A stretch of DNA of 64,000 nucleotides from Thermocatellispora tengchongensis (GTDB taxonomy: Bacteria; Actinomycetota; Actinomycetes; Streptosporangiales; Streptosporangiaceae): the NCBI RefSeq assembly GCF_014202315.1, contig NZ_JACHGN010000001.1, positions 457,757-521,756 on the forward strand, in the 5' to 3' direction. The number at the start of each line of letters is the position of its first letter. Position 1 is the first letter of the stretch. Shown piece after piece: positions 33,733 through 42,843 of this stretch. The translations under genes were made by a program, and so were the position numbers. The notes beneath the pieces were generated by a model that ran no database searches, was not told where the DNA came from, and saw nothing but the letters and a program-made list of their open reading frames with translations.

Positions 33733-34039
33733 GCTAGAGCACCACCGCTGTCATCTGCATGTCCGTCGTGCTCTCCTCCGATCGGCCGCGGATCGGGGCA
33801 GGCGGTCACCGCCGGCGCGGCGCCGGCACGGCGGTCGCGTCGCGGGTGGTGCGAGGACCCGTGGGAAGGGGGATACGCGCACGGGGATTCCTCCGTTCTG
33901 GTCGAACGTGTGGACGAGGGACGGTGGATGCGGCGGGCACATCCCTTTCTAGTCTTACTCTAAGTCGCCGATCAGACACGATCTGTTGCACGATCGGGTG
34001 AAGATTTTCGGAGGCGGGGGCGGCCGCGTACGTACGAAA

Positions 34040-34074
34040 ACGGCGGAGGCGGTCATATCACCCGCCTCCGCCGT
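34040..34074 (-). terminator. Terminator of the 34112-36127 gene
   Basis: ACGGCGGAGGCGG (34040-34052) pairs with CCGCCTCCGCCGT (34062-34074); on the minus strand the stem is followed by TTTTCG. It lies 38 bp after the stop of the lipase-like gene. Confidence 0.85.
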
Positions 34075-34111
34075 CACGTCCCGCGCTCAATGCGCGGGCG
34101 CGAGTACGCGC

Positions 34112-36127
34112 TCAGCGCCGGCCGCAGTCGTTCGCCCGCGTCCGGTCGCCGAACCGGCTCGCGAACCAGTCCGCGACCTGCATGGCCTGGTGGAACTCGT
34201 GCATCGTGCCGCCTGTCTCGCGCTGTGGCTCCTCCTGCCGGACGTCCACCTCGGCGCCGCACAGCTTCGACCCGATCGCCTGGGGCGACAGCTCGCGCAG
34301 TTTCTCCAGATCGCCCGCCTTGTAGCCGTCCTGTAGGTACATCGACGTACCCTGCGGCTGCTCGTAGCGGTTCAGGATGGCGTTCACCGTCTCATCGACG
34401 TGCCGGAGGCCGGAGTCCTGGACGGACGGCGAGGCCGCGCCGGCGCCGGTCGCGAGGCGGGCGTCGCCGGTGGACATGTCCATGAACTGCGGCGTCCGTC
34501 CCACCTGCGCCGGGCATCCGGTACGCGCGGCGCCGATGACGACGAAGTGGCGGCCGAGCTCAGGCGCGTACGCGCGCTGGAGCATCACCGGCCACCACGG
34601 GCTCAGGGAGCGGTAGTAGTAGTACCCCCACAGACCCCATGGACCGTCGAACGGGATGAACGGGTCGCGGGGCTGGGCGTCCGCCTGGGGCCTCTGTGTG
34701 CCGAGGCCGAGGCCGAGGTCGAGGCCGAGGTCGAGGTTGAGCAGCGAACGCGACGCGGTGGTGAGGGCGGCCGAGGCCGCCGAGGTCACCGCCGCCACCG
34801 GGCTCGTCGGCGCCTCGGCCGCGGGAGCCGCGGAGGCGGAGAGAGTCCGGCTGAGCTGGCGTGCGGCGCGTACGGCGTCGAGCGCGTTCAGGCCGCTCGT
34901 CGCGTGCTCCACGGTACGCGGTGCGGCCGGGCGGCCCGGCTCGGACGCGGTCACGGTGACCGGCTCGTCCGGGATGACCACCGCGAAGCCCTTGTTCAGC
35001 AGCGCCGACACCTGGAGCGTGTCCGCCATCCGCGCACCGTACGACCACATCGGCGTCGAGGCCGTCATGGCGCCGGCGCACTCGGCCGCGTTGCCCCTCG
35101 TGTACACGACGAGCGGACGCGTGGTGGTCGGGTAGGGCGCCTGCGGCACCAGCACCTGCGCGGTCGCCGGCACGTACCTGATCTGGAACCGCCGGGATTC
35201 GGTGATCCCCAGCGGGTCGGTGGCGATCGGCTCGGCCACCCGGCTGCGGTATCTGATCAGATACACCTCCGTATCGGGGTACCAGCGCGACTGCTGCGTG
35301 GCGGCCGTGAGCATCATGGCGAGCGTGTCGGGGCGCAGCATCGTCAGCGCCTCGATGAACCGTGCCGTCTCGGGTCCGAGCAGGACGGTGAGCAGGTCCA
35401 TGGGCAGGTCCCGCGCGACCGACCCGAGAGTCCGGGCCGATGCGGCGTTCTGGGCGGACGCGAGCCGCTGTGCGGACCCGGTGCCCTCGGCCGTTGCGCG
35501 GCGCTCGGCCGTGCGGTCGTCCGTGCCGGAGTCGTCGTCCGCCGGGTCGCCGCCCGGGATCACGTCCTGGACGACCTTCGTGGTCTCCTCCAGCATCGAC
35601 ATGACGCGGTCGGCGAACCCGCCCGTCTGCCCGCCCGCGGCCCTGGTCGCGAGCAGCCTGTCGAGCAGGGGCGCGACCGTCTTGGCCGCCTCTACCTCCG
35701 ACTGAGTGGTGGTGGGGCCGGCGTTCGCCTTACGTCCCGATACGGAATGGTCCGAGGTGACCTGGCCGGACTGGCCGGACTGGCCGGGCGTTCCGGACTC
35801 GACGGCTTCCTGGAACGCGGGGTCGGCGACGATCTGGCTGATCGTGCGCGACTTGACGATGTTCTCGCGGTTCCGGCCGTCCTTGCTCCGAGGGCCCCAG
35901 AAGTCCAGCAGCTCGCCCAGCGGCCCCTGCTTGAAGGCCGGGTCGGCGGCCGGGTCCCACCTGTAGAAGGGGGTGATGTCGGCGTTCCCCCCTACGGTGG
36001 AAACGGGCGGCTCGTACGAGGCCGCAACGGCAGATGACGGATATGTGGTGACAAATGTCCCCGCCATTACCGTGCTCGTCACAACCATGGCGACCCCCCA
36101 CACGGGAAGGCGTCGCGGGTGTATCAT
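34112..36127 (-). CDS. Exported secretory-lipase-like protein lacking the catalytic serine
   Basis: 671 residues from the ATG at 36127 with GGAGGAG just ahead. Signal peptide (WGVAMVVTSTVMAGTFVTTY). Long polar N-terminal part with Gly/Ser/Gln-rich linker. The C-terminal ~350 residues follow the LIP-type alpha/beta hydrolase pattern: RPLVVYTRGNAAECAGAM, then GLNALDAVRAARQL, then LWGYYYYRS near residue 500, PELGRHFVVIGAA and MQVADWFASRFGD. Where secretory lipases have GYSQGG, this protein has GYYYYR, so the nucleophile is missing. Between them is an Ala/Leu/Asp-Gly repeat segment (LDLGLDLGLGLG). Likely a binding or structural protein rather than an enzyme. Confidence 0.75.
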   Translation of the reverse strand: MIHPRRLPVWGVAMVVTSTVMAGTFVTTYPSSAVAASYEPPVSTVGGNADITPFYRWDPAADPAFKQGPLGELLDFWGPRSKDGRNRENIVKSRTISQIVADPAFQEAVESGTPGQSGQSGQVTSDHSVSGRKANAGPTTTQSEVEAAKTVAPLLDRLLATRAAGGQTGGFADRVMSMLEETTKVVQDVIPGGDPADDDSGTDDRTAERRATAEGTGSAQRLASAQNAASARTLGSVARDLPMDLLTVLLGPETARFIEALTMLRPDTLAMMLTAATQQSRWYPDTEVYLIRYRSRVAEPIATDPLGITESRRFQIRYVPATAQVLVPQAPYPTTTRPLVVYTRGNAAECAGAMTASTPMWSYGARMADTLQVSALLNKGFAVVIPDEPVTVTASEPGRPAAPRTVEHATSGLNALDAVRAARQLSRTLSASAAPAAEAPTSPVAAVTSAASAALTTASRSLLNLDLGLDLGLGLGTQRPQADAQPRDPFIPFDGPWGLWGYYYYRSLSPWWPVMLQRAYAPELGRHFVVIGAARTGCPAQVGRTPQFMDMSTGDARLATGAGAASPSVQDSGLRHVDETVNAILNRYEQPQGTSMYLQDGYKAGDLEKLRELSPQAIGSKLCGAEVDVRQEEPQRETGGTMHEFHQAMQVADWFASRFGDRTRANDCGRR

Positions 36128-37271
36128 GTATCTCCTCCGGGACTGAGAATGGTCAAGCACGAAGCGGCCGTAGTCGAAAGCCTGATCACCCAATTCGACC
36201 CGAAAACGAGTGCTGTCTCGCACATCCTCCGAGTGACACTTACAGCCTAGAAAGCATTCGCGGTCACTTGTGCCGATTGTCCGCCTTGTCGTGATGGCAA
36301 CGAGCGGCTGACGTGCGGAAAGCGGGCGTCCTGCCGAAGCGTGCGGTTCCTCGCGACATGGCGTTCGCGACTCCGCTTCCCAATGCCACTAATTTTGGCA
36401 TGCGGGCGCATGGAGTCGCGATCCTGGCATACCTCAATTGATGCGGATTAACCCCAAACAGTTTTCCTGATATCCCCAAGAAGCAGCCTTAAGTGCCCGC
36501 TTCGGCCGCCTGTTGGTCCGCTTATTTGTGCAAATGACCCGAAATTTCGTGTGCGGTCAGGCGGGCGCGAATGTGGTGGCGGCGGGCGTACGAATGCGGG
36601 CGGCTCACGCTCAAATCCACCAGCGCATGCAATATGCCCAACTGTGCCGCCGACAACCCGAAAGGCTTGATGTCGCCGATGTCCTGATGTCCGCGCGTCC
36701 GCCCGGTCCGGGCGTCCGCGGCTCTCGATGGCGGACTGAGTCCGTACGTACCCGCCTGCGGCCGTACGAGTCAGACCGCTTCTGGTGGGCTGAAGGCGCC
36801 CGGAAGGTGCCCGAAGGCCGCCGGATGGCGCCCGAAGACGCCCGAAGACCCCCGGAATGCGCCCGGATGGCTCCCGAAGGCGGCTGAAAGAGGGCTGAAG
36901 GCGGCCGGAGGGAGGCGAGAGCTTCAGAAAGCCGTACGAACCGTGAAAGAGTCCCCGCACCGAGAGGAGCGCAGCCGCCGGATCCCCGTCCCCCGAGCCC
37001 CCTGCCCCAGGTCCCCCCTCGTAGGACCTGGGGCCCGTCCTAATCGGCGGCTAGTTGTTCGGCCTCCTCGTGCAGCGCCCACGTCAGGAGCAACTCCAGC
37101 CGGAGCTCCGCATCAAGGAGGTCGGTCACGAGGTCGCGCATCGTGGCCTCCCTGACGGAGGTTGGGCCTCCCTGGCCAGTAGGACGTGCGGGGGCCGATA
37201 CAGGTTGACCGAAACCGCCAAACCGCTGGGGCCCAAGTTGCGCCCGGTGGAGAAGGTGAAATCCGATCGCG
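36128..37271. other. Non-coding region, 1.1 kb, with GCCCGAAG repeats and a hairpin
   Basis: No convincing intact gene. At 36790-36910 a plus-strand run of 12-15-bp words of type GCCCGAAGGCGCCCGGA repeats about eight times. CCCCAGGTCC (37005-37014) and GGACCTGGGG (37024-37033) form a hairpin. On the minus strand near 36520-36690 a short open stretch (LSAAQLGILHALVDLSV) looks codon-like but has no matching start and stop, so it may be a remnant. The end of the region carries the sigma-factor promoter and GGAGAAGG (37249-37256). Confidence 0.5.
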
Positions 37272-37808
37272 ATGCAACAGAACCGACCCCACGAACGTCC
37301 TTGGGGCGTGGATTTCGAGGAGTTCGTGCGAGCTCGCGGAAGCGCGCTGTACCGCTACGGGTTCGTGCTGACCGGCAACGCCGAGGACGCAGCCGACCTC
37401 GTTCAGGAGGCGTTGCTCCGCCTGAGCGACACGTGGTCGCGCGTGCGCAGGAAAGACGATCCCGAGGGATACGTACGCACGATCATGGCGCGGCAGCACA
37501 TCAGCTGGTGGCGCCGCCGAAAGCGCGAGCACCTCGTGGCCGCGGTGCCCGAAGGCACCATGACCGACGCCGGCGTCGATCGCCTCGCCGCCGACACCGG
37601 CCTGTGGGCCGAGCTGGCGGCATTACCCAGGCGGCAGCGTGCCGTCCTGGTCCTCCGCTACTACGAAGACCTGTCCGACCAGGAGATCGCCAAGATCCTC
37701 GGCATCTCGTGCGGCACCGTGCGCAGCCAGGCATCCAGAGCCCTGGCGGCACTCCGCGTACGCTCGGCGGCCCACGCCGCCGTGCTCCAGCCGGGAAAGG
37801 CGTCATGA
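37272..37808 (+). CDS. SigE-type ECF sigma factor
   Basis: 178 residues. Region 2 (GSALYRYGFVLTGNAEDAAD, then YVRTIMARQHISWWRRRKRE) and region 4 (LPRRQRAVLVLRYYEDLSDQ, then EIAKILGISCGTVRSQASRA). ATG at 37272 follows a GGAGAAGG box at 37249-37256. Its stop overlaps a 21-codon ORF that in turn overlaps the anti-sigma-like gene, so all three are co-translated. It very likely is held inactive by the membrane protein downstream. Confidence 0.92.
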   Translation: MQQNRPHERPWGVDFEEFVRARGSALYRYGFVLTGNAEDAADLVQEALLRLSDTWSRVRRKDDPEGYVRTIMARQHISWWRRRKREHLVAAVPEGTMTDAGVDRLAADTGLWAELAALPRRQRAVLVLRYYEDLSDQEIAKILGISCGTVRSQASRALAALRVRSAAHAAVLQPGKAS

Positions 37809-37870
37809 CCGACCGAGCTCCAACCGAAGCAGCCACCACGAACCGAGCTTCAGCCGGGAACGCACCATGA
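37805..37870 (+). CDS. 21-residue linking ORF between sigma and anti-sigma-like genes
   Basis: ATG at 37805 overlaps the sigma-factor TGA (ATGA), and its own TGA at 37868-37870 overlaps the ATG of the next gene (ATGA again). The product is MTDRAPTEAATTNRASAGNA plus one residue, polar and without known motif. The double overlap argues that ribosomes re-initiate twice, so this is likely a translated relay; the peptide itself may have no role. Confidence 0.55.
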   Translation: MTDRAPTEAATTNRASAGNAP

Positions 37871-39585
37871 GCCACGACCACGACCACGACTACGACGACG
37901 AACACGACAGACACACCCAGGGCAGACGCGACCGCCCCCTCAACGGCCACGACCATCCTCACGACGGAAGCGGCCGCCCCCACAGCGGACACGGCCACGA
38001 CGTCCACGACGGCCACGTCCATGACGGAAGCGGGCGCGATGGACGCGACCGCGCCGGAGACGGGCGCGACAGATACGACAGAGGCGACCGCGACGGAGGC
38101 GGTCGCGACAGGCGCGAGCACGACAGGCACGAGCACGACAGACGCGAGCACGACAGATATCGCCACGACAGCACCGAGGCCGAGCTGGTCCGCACTTTGG
38201 CGAGGGCCGCCGAGGCCGCTCCCGAGCCCATCGGCGACCTCGCGGCCATGGTGGCGGCCCGCCGCAGGACGCGTACGCGTCGGCGTGCGCAGTCCGCGCT
38301 CGCGGTCGCCGGGGTGGTCACGGTCATCGCGGCGGGCAGCGCCGTGACGGGAGTCTTCTCCAACAGGGGCGGAGAAGACCACGTCACGGCCGCCGACAAG
38401 TCCCGTACGACCGCCACCGCCACGGTCACGCCCACCGCCACGGCCACTTCCACAGGCAGCGGCGAGCTGACGGCCACCATGAGTCCTCCGCCTGCCGACG
38501 GCGCCGATGCGTCCGTCCCCAAGGCCGCCGAGGTGTGGCCCGGCGCGGTGTCCACGATCCCGGCCGCCGCCGGAGACGGATGGCGCTACCGTCCGGTGGA
38601 CGCGTTGAGCCCGACCCAGATCCTGCTGTCCGCCGAGTCGTCCTTCGAGAAGGCGGGCCGGCTGGAGGTCTACGACACCGCCGCCAAGCGGGCCACCGTG
38701 CTGACGGAGCTGCCCGCGCCGGAGGGCGTCAAGGGCTACTTCGTCCAGCGCACCGAGGTGGGCCCCGGTCACATCGCCTGGTACGGCACGACGCCCAACG
38801 ACGACACCGATTGGGCCGACGTGTGGGTCGTCCCCCGTTCGGGAGGCGAGCCGACCCGGCTGGCCGAGCTCACCGGCGCCCGCTCGCGGATCGACGCCAT
38901 CGGCGTGTCCGAGGGCCATGTCTACTGGTCGGTGGCCTCGGGCGGGATCTACCGTGTCCCGATCTCCGGTGGCACCCCCGAGCCGGTCGCCGGCACCGAG
39001 GGGCTGCACCTGCGGGAGTATCCGTGGGCGAGCGACGTGTCGGAGTACGGCGACTTCGACAAGAACCAGACCTTGCTGGTCAACGTCGAGACCGGCGAAC
39101 GGCGCCAGATCGACGCCGTGGGCCGGACCAACGTGCGGTGCGGCTCCACCTGGTGCGTCGGGACCGAGGCCGGCAGGAAGGCCGTCGCATGGCGCCTGGA
39201 CGGCTCCGGCGCCCGTTCCGTGCCCGGCACTTCCCCGTTCGGCCAGGGGATCCACCTCGGCCGGTTCGTGCCCCTGAGCACCACCGGCATCTACGATCTG
39301 GCGACCGGCACGCAGGCGCGGATCGGCGCGACCCGCGACGACGGCGGGACCAGCCTGGGCCACGGCACGTCCTCCTCGCCCAGCGCCATCTTCTACTGGG
39401 AGGCCGGCACGGTGAAGACCAAGGAGGTCTGCCGCACGATCAGCGAGCGCGAGGTCGAGCAGATGGAGCTGCCCGAGGGCGCCAAGGGGCCGACCCCGGG
39501 CACCGAGGAGTGCCACCGAGAGGAGGCGCAGAAGCCGAAGGAGTACGAGGTCCTCAATCTGGCCGCGGTCCCACCGGCGGAATAA
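37867..39585 (+). CDS. Anti-sigma-like membrane protein with His/Asp-rich N-terminus and beta-propeller
   Basis: 572 residues from the ATG at 37867. Residues 1-100 are extraordinarily rich in His, Asp, Arg and Gly (MSHDHDHDYDDEHDRH, later HEHDRREHDRYRHD). Residues ~102-135 (ELVRTLARAAEAAPEPIGDL) resemble the sigma-binding part of SigE-family partner proteins. A membrane helix (SALAVAGVVTVIAAGSAVTG) lies at ~144-164, then a Thr/Ser linker and an exported ~350-residue domain with WYGTT, IYRVPISGGTPEPVAG and similar blade repeats, likely a beta-propeller. No HxxxCxxC zinc motif. Likely the regulator of the sigma factor upstream; the N-terminus may bind metal or act as disordered spacer. Confidence 0.8.
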   Translation: MSHDHDHDYDDEHDRHTQGRRDRPLNGHDHPHDGSGRPHSGHGHDVHDGHVHDGSGRDGRDRAGDGRDRYDRGDRDGGGRDRREHDRHEHDRREHDRYRHDSTEAELVRTLARAAEAAPEPIGDLAAMVAARRRTRTRRRAQSALAVAGVVTVIAAGSAVTGVFSNRGGEDHVTAADKSRTTATATVTPTATATSTGSGELTATMSPPPADGADASVPKAAEVWPGAVSTIPAAAGDGWRYRPVDALSPTQILLSAESSFEKAGRLEVYDTAAKRATVLTELPAPEGVKGYFVQRTEVGPGHIAWYGTTPNDDTDWADVWVVPRSGGEPTRLAELTGARSRIDAIGVSEGHVYWSVASGGIYRVPISGGTPEPVAGTEGLHLREYPWASDVSEYGDFDKNQTLLVNVETGERRQIDAVGRTNVRCGSTWCVGTEAGRKAVAWRLDGSGARSVPGTSPFGQGIHLGRFVPLSTTGIYDLATGTQARIGATRDDGGTSLGHGTSSSPSAIFYWEAGTVKTKEVCRTISEREVEQMELPEGAKGPTPGTEECHREEAQKPKEYEVLNLAAVPPAE

Positions 39586-39595
39586 AGTTCGGGTT

Positions 39596-40090
39596 ATGAG
39601 GATCTTCAAGGATCTGGCCGAGCTCAAGGCGGCCAAGGGCGAGCATCTCGGCTACACCGAGTGGCGTACGGTGAGCCAGGAGCAGGTCAACCAGTTCGCC
39701 GACGCGACCGACGACCACCAGTGGATTCACGTCGATGTGGAGAAGGCGAAGTCCGGCCCGTTCGGCGGCACGATCGCCCACGGCTACCTGAGCCTCGCCC
39801 TTCTCCCGTCGTTCATGACCGAGCTCTTCCGGGTCGGCGGCCTGAAGATGGGCATCAACTACGGCCTGAACAAGGTCCGGTTCCCGTCCCCGGTGCCCGT
39901 GGGCTCCCGCATCCGCGCCGGCGCCGAGATCCTCGACGTCAAGGGCACCCCGTCGGGCACGCTCTCCATCCTCCGCCTGACCGTGGAGGTCGAAGGCGCC
40001 AAGCGCCCGGCCTGCGTGGCCGAGTCCCTGTCCCTCTACGTCCCCGCCGACGACGACCCCTCACCGGAATCCGCGACAAGTTCGGAGTAG
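39596..40090 (+). CDS. MaoC-family (R)-enoyl-CoA hydratase-like protein
   Basis: 164 residues of single hot-dog fold: QVNQFADATDDHQWIHVDVE holds the catalytic Asp/His pair (D..H of hydratase 2 motif), followed by GPFGGTIAHGYLSLALLPSF. It hydrates trans-2-enoyl-CoA to (R)-3-hydroxyacyl-CoA. ATG at 39596, 10 bp after the anti-sigma-like stop. Its 3' end overlaps the convergent response-regulator gene by 55 bp. Confidence 0.9.
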   Translation: MRIFKDLAELKAAKGEHLGYTEWRTVSQEQVNQFADATDDHQWIHVDVEKAKSGPFGGTIAHGYLSLALLPSFMTELFRVGGLKMGINYGLNKVRFPSPVPVGSRIRAGAEILDVKGTPSGTLSILRLTVEVEGAKRPACVAESLSLYVPADDDPSPESATSSE

Positions 40091-41412
40091 TAGATGGCCG
40101 CCTGAACCCGGCTGCGCAGCCCCAGTTTGTTCAGCACCCGGCTGACGTGCGTCTTGGCCGTGGCCTCCGCCATGTTCAGCTCGCGAGCGATCTCCGCGTT
40201 GGACAGGCCGCGTCCGACGCACGCCAGCACCTCCCACTCCCGAGGAGTGAGCGCCCCGGCCGCCCCGGCCTGTTGCTGCGCCATGCCCCCGGTGATTGCG
40301 GACGGTACGGCGGCGTCGCCATACGGCTCACCTGCCCGATATGTCCCGGTCTCGCCGTGTGAGCCGTAAGGCGGATACATGCTGGTATCGCCGGGTGTGC
40401 CGGCGGCCGGATGCATCCTGGCGTCGCCGGGTGTGCCGGAGGCTGGATGCATCCTGGTGTCGCCGCCTGTGCCCGCGGCCGGATACGTCCCGGTCTCGCT
40501 ACCTGAGTCGGCGGCCGGATGGGGCCCGGCCGTGGGGCGCGCGGGAGCACCCGGTGCGGACCCGGCATGAGTCGTCCCCGCTTCCGGGCGCGCCGCGGAC
40601 CCGGATGGAGGTGCACCCCCCGCCGGCGTCGCGGACCCAGATGGAGCTGCACCTCCCGCCGGCGTCGCGGCCCCAGATGCGTCCGCGCCCCCCGCTGACG
40701 CCGCCGCCCCAGATGCGCCCGCGCCCCCTGCCCGCGGCACGGATCCCGAAGCGGCTCCACCCCCTGCCGGCGCCGTGGACCCGGAAGCGACTGCGCCCCT
40801 TGCCGGTGTCGCGGACTCCGGTGGGACCGTGGCCTTCGCCGGTGCCGCGGCGCCCGGGGCCGGGCTGGGCCTCGATGCCGGGCCGGGCCTCGACACCGGC
40901 GTGGACCTCGGTGGGATCGCGGATCCAGGCAACGCCGTGCCGACACCCGCAGGTCCTGAACGCGGGCCACCCGCCCCTCTCCCTCGCTCCGTGGCGAACG
41001 CCTTGATCAGCCGCCGGGTCACCGACGGCGAGACGATGCCGTCCCCGCGCGCCACGACACGTACGGCATCGATCAGGGCCTGTGCGTCGGTGTTCTTGAG
41101 CAGGAAGCCGGCCGCCCCTGCCCGCAGCGCCCCGAACACGTACTCGTCCAGGTCGAAGGTCGTCAGGATCAGCACGTCGGTGATGCCTGCGAGCCGCTGG
41201 GTGGCCGAGATTCCATCCATCCGGGGCATCCGGATGTCCATCAGCACGACATCGGGGCGCAGTTCGTTCGCCATGGCGACCGCGGCCTCCCCGTCGGCGG
41301 CCTCGCCCACGACCTCGATGTCGTCGGCACCGCCCAGGATCAGCACGATCCCGGCCCGCACCGCCGCGTGATCGTCCGCCACCAGCACCCGTACGGGCGC
41401 GTTCTCACTCAC
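40036..41412 (-). CDS. NarL/LuxR-type response regulator with a very long repeat linker
   Basis: 458 residues from the GTG at 41412 (GTG at 41421 also possible). Receiver domain 1-~125 with DD at 13-14 and phosphoacceptor D59 in VVLMDIRMP. The LuxR HTH at the end reads LTPREWEVLACVGRGLSNAE. Between them are about 240 residues of low complexity: Gly/Ser/Pro/Ala repeats (GSATPAGGAAPSGSATPAGG) and five to six 12-residue units (ARMHPASGTPGD type). Usual linkers are 20-30 residues. It overlaps the sensor kinase gene by 8 bp, forming a two-component operon. Confidence 0.88.
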   Translation of the reverse strand: MSENAPVRVLVADDHAAVRAGIVLILGGADDIEVVGEAADGEAAVAMANELRPDVVLMDIRMPRMDGISATQRLAGITDVLILTTFDLDEYVFGALRAGAAGFLLKNTDAQALIDAVRVVARGDGIVSPSVTRRLIKAFATERGRGAGGPRSGPAGVGTALPGSAIPPRSTPVSRPGPASRPSPAPGAAAPAKATVPPESATPARGAVASGSTAPAGGGAASGSVPRAGGAGASGAAASAGGADASGAATPAGGAAPSGSATPAGGAPPSGSAARPEAGTTHAGSAPGAPARPTAGPHPAADSGSETGTYPAAGTGGDTRMHPASGTPGDARMHPAAGTPGDTSMYPPYGSHGETGTYRAGEPYGDAAVPSAITGGMAQQQAGAAGALTPREWEVLACVGRGLSNAEIARELNMAEATAKTHVSRVLNKLGLRSRVQAAIYYSELVADSGEGSSSAGT

Positions 41413-42595
41413 CGGAACCACCCCTGGCGCCGCCGAGCCCCCAGAGCCCGTCCCCGCCGTCCTGAAGCGGCAATTCCCCCCGAACCCGCCACCCGTCCGA
41501 GCACGGCCCGGCCTCCAGGGTGCCCCCTACCAGCGCGGCCCGCTCTCGCATGCCCACGATTCCGGCGCCCGCTCCGGGCAACTCCCCGGGGGCACCGGCC
41601 CGGCGCACCGGATTGGCCACGGCCACCACCACGCTCCGCTCCCGGTACTCCACGATCACGCTCGCTTCCCTGCCGTCCCCATGCTTGAGCACATTGGTCA
41701 GTGCCTCCTGCACGATCCGATAGCCGGCGAGGTCCACGGCCGCGGGCAGGTCGCGGGGTGTGCCGGTGACCTCCAGGCGCACCTCGACCCCGGCCAGCCG
41801 GGCCCGCTCCACCAGTTCACCGACATCGGCGACGCGGCGCCGTACGACATCGGCGGAAGCGTCGTCGTCCCCCTCCTGCCGGAGCAACTGGATCATGGAC
41901 CGCATCTCCGCCATCCCCTGAACGCCGTTCTCCCGGATGCTCTCCAGCACCTTCCGTACGGTCGCGGCGTCCAGGTCGGATCGCGACAGGACACCCGTGG
42001 CCTGTATGGCGATGGCGCTGAAGTGATTCGCGATCAGGTCGTGCAGCTCGCGCGCCATCCGTGTACGCTCCTCGTTCACCGCCGCCCGCCGGTCGAGCTC
42101 CGCCAGCCGCGCCACCTGCTCCGCCCGCGTCCGCTCGGCCTCCGCCTGCTCGCGATGTTGCCGAATGATCACCGCCGTCAGCACCGGCGTGGTCAGCACC
42201 AGCCCTGCCTGCACCGCTGCGACGGCGAGCACCCGCCAGTCCCCGGCGACCACCCAGGCCCCGGCGCCCACCACCACCGCGAGCACGGCCGTGATCCTCA
42301 GCATCCACCGGACGATCGCCCGCGGCCCGTACAGCGTGGCGGCGTACAGGTTGTCGGTGAACACCAGCACCGTCCCCAACGACGGCCCGACCACCAGATC
42401 CCCGCTGATCCCCACGAGCCCCAACCCCAATGCCACCAGCGGCGCCCGCCGCCGCACCGCGACCGCCGCACACACCGCCACCAGCGGTGGCACCAACATC
42501 CACTCCTCGACCCCGCGCCGCATGTAGGCGTCCCCCGCCAGCAGGACCAACCCCCCGGCAAGACATCCCAGGGCCAGCCACACGTCCCGCTTCAT
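41405..42595 (-). CDS. Sensor histidine kinase (NarX/DesK-type)
   Basis: 396 residues. Five to six N-terminal helices (LALGCLAGGLVLLAGDAYM and others), then a HisKA_3 dimerisation domain with the phospho-acceptor in RMARELHDLIANHFSAIAIQ, and a HATPase end (LTNVLKHGDG, then GAGIVGMRERAALVGGTLE). It phosphorylates the regulator encoded downstream. No exported sensor domain, so the signal is likely sensed in the membrane. Confidence 0.92.
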   Translation of the reverse strand: MKRDVWLALGCLAGGLVLLAGDAYMRRGVEEWMLVPPLVAVCAAVAVRRRAPLVALGLGLVGISGDLVVGPSLGTVLVFTDNLYAATLYGPRAIVRWMLRITAVLAVVVGAGAWVVAGDWRVLAVAAVQAGLVLTTPVLTAVIIRQHREQAEAERTRAEQVARLAELDRRAAVNEERTRMARELHDLIANHFSAIAIQATGVLSRSDLDAATVRKVLESIRENGVQGMAEMRSMIQLLRQEGDDDASADVVRRRVADVGELVERARLAGVEVRLEVTGTPRDLPAAVDLAGYRIVQEALTNVLKHGDGREASVIVEYRERSVVVAVANPVRRAGAPGELPGAGAGIVGMRERAALVGGTLEAGPCSDGWRVRGELPLQDGGDGLWGLGGARGGSGE

Positions 42596-42768
42596 GCCTC
42601 CACCCCATCACGCCCCGGGACCACCCCGCCTCCCCACCACGCACGATCCCGCTACACCGAACGATGTACGCCGACCGGGGGCCGGCAGCAGTTGGCTCTA
42701 CCACCTGAGCGCATGCGGTACAGTTGTCTTCGTCGCCCCGCCACCCAGGCGAAGGCAACACACCACCA

Positions 42769-42841
42769 GCGGCCGTAGCTCAATGGATAGAGCATCTGAC
42801 TACGGATCAGAAGGTTAGGGGTTCGAGTCCTCTCGGCCGCG
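42769..42841 (+). tRNA. tRNA-Arg (anticodon ACG), 3' end formed by attL
   Basis: GCGGCCG (42769-42775) pairs with CGGCCGC (42834-42840), discriminator G at 42841. Anticodon loop CTACGGA gives ACG (I34, reading CGU/CGC/CGA). The T-arm is AGGGG-TTCGAGT-CCTCT. Its 3' part from 42797 on is the attL copy of the 47-bp repeat that bounds the integrated element, so the gene stays intact after integration. Confidence 0.95.
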
Positions 42842-42843
42842 CA
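42797..42843 (+). repeat. attL, 47-bp direct repeat
   Basis: Starts TGACTACGGATCAGAAGG within the anticodon arm and runs to CGGCCGCGCA just past the tRNA. Identical to 53698-53744; the flanks differ at both sides (C before, CAGCAG after). Confidence 0.95.
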
